Assembly: GCA_937988885.1 (NCBI GenBank)
Contig: CALKHR010000162.1
Coordinates: 1-20,454, forward strand
Reading direction: 5' to 3'
DNA from: an uncultured Roseiflexaceae bacterium
GTDB lineage: Bacteria; Chloroflexota; Chloroflexia; Chloroflexales; Roseiflexaceae
DNA: 20,454 nucleotides
The notes beneath the pieces are model-generated. The model was not told the DNA's origin and did no database searches. It was given only the letters and a program-made list of their open reading frames with translations. Of the stretch, positions 20,148-20,454 are shown piece by piece (position 1 is the stretch's first letter; each line of letters begins with the position of its first letter). Both the position numbers and the translations under genes were made by a program.

Positions 20148-20210
20148 CAAGGTGACAAGGTGACTGGGTGACAAGGTGACGAGGAAGCGCCGAGAAGCCC
20201 AGTCACCTTG
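20144..20210. repeat. Five 8-bp GTGACAAG tandem units and an inverted repeat
   Basis: Units start at 20144, 20152, 20160, 20168 and 20176: GTGACAAG twice, GTGACTGG, GTGACAAG, GTGACGAG. The first unit supplies the ileS stop codon. CAAGGTGACTGGG (20156-20168) is matched by a perfect complement CCCAGTCACCTTG (20198-20210), a 13-bp stem that could act as transcript end. A related string, CAGTCACCCAGTCACC, is at 3836-3851. Confidence 0.8.
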
Positions 20211-20230
20211 AACGGACACAGCGCATAAGG

Positions 20231-20266
20231 GTCATTCTGAACGAGCGAAGCGAAGTGAAGAATCTC
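20231..20266 (+). repeat. Dispersed covarying hairpin element, ATTCT/AGAAT variant
   Basis: GTCATTCTGAAC...GTGAAGAATCTC, with a 12-nt middle. It is followed by CCTTGCGTGTTTGGG, as after the copy at 1924-1964. Confidence 0.75.
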
Positions 20267-20321
20267 TGCGTACTGTGCCGCCTTGCGTGTTTGGGTGCTC
20301 GACAGAACAACGAAAAGCAGT

Positions 20322-20414
20322 GTCATCTCGAACGAAGTGAGAGATCTCAACAAAGAAAACAATGAAAGGCGATGAGATTCCTCACTCCGCGCTATGCGCG
20401 CCGTTCGGAATGAC
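20322..20414. repeat. Head-to-head pair of dispersed hairpin elements (ATCTC +, ATTCC -)
   Basis: The plus copy at 20322-20348 (GTCATCTCGAAC...GTGAGAGATCTC) and the minus copy at 20374-20414 (ATTCC/GGAAT) have a 25-nt spacer. Layout and variants equal those at 5333-5422; the spacers share CAATGAAAG or similar strings. The larger copy has an inner palindrome CGCGCTATGCGCG in its loop. Confidence 0.75.
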
Positions 20415-20440
20415 ATTGTGTTTCGCTGAGAACACACGAT

Positions 20441-20454
20441 GAGATTCTTCACTT
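20441..20454 (-). repeat. Dispersed hairpin element cut by the window edge
   Basis: GAGATTCTTCACTT is the start, seen from the minus-strand end, of another ATTCT/AGAAT copy. Confidence 0.6.

Overview
The window looks like chromosomal DNA of a Chloroflexota bacterium, probably a filamentous Chloroflexia-type organism. This is an inference from gene content: secreted proteins built from F-x-E-T-G-H repeats, an isoleucyl-tRNA synthetase behind a T-box leader, a membrane protein of the family usually misnamed 'LigA', and intergenic DNA full of short palindromic repeats. No 16S gene is present, so the assignment is not proven.

Layout. Positions 1-55 are the 3' part of a tRNA-Gly(CCC) with its terminator. 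Positions 423-3180 hold two exported proteins, a secreted repeat protein and a lipoprotein, in DNA visibly richer in A+T than the rest. They are separated by about 0.9 kb of repeats, including seven exact-length 21-bp tandem units. After a second repeat field (3238-3840) come a DoxX-like membrane protein and a 2H phosphoesterase-like protein, both on the minus strand. Next, on the plus strand, are a cytoplasmic M14 zinc carboxypeptidase, and then a BNR/Asp-box protein whose stop overlaps the start of a MoaD/ThiS-like protein ending in Gly-Gly, followed by a small two-helix membrane protein. A siderophore-interacting flavoprotein (minus), a short UvrA-like ATPase without a UvrB-binding domain (plus), a microbial-type PARG (minus), a YCII-domain protein (plus) and the 'LigA'-type membrane protein (minus) follow, with hairpins between convergent pairs. 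The last 5 kb carries a single-chain tandem RusA-like protein and the T-box-controlled ileS gene, separated by a 327-bp element with terminal inverted repeats.

Most genes are separate transcription units with little common pathway. The only tight coupling is the BNR protein with the MoaD-like protein (ATGA overlap), which suggests joint function. ileS is controlled by uncharged tRNA-Ile through its leader.

The most unusual signals are: a family of dispersed hairpins in which four variants of a 5-bp stem change on both sides together while tandem G·A mismatches stay fixed; the RusA duplication with both active sites retained; the BNR/MoaD pair; the in-frame 21-bp repeat array; and a perfect Shine-Dalgarno leading a small reading frame that overlaps the ileS start.
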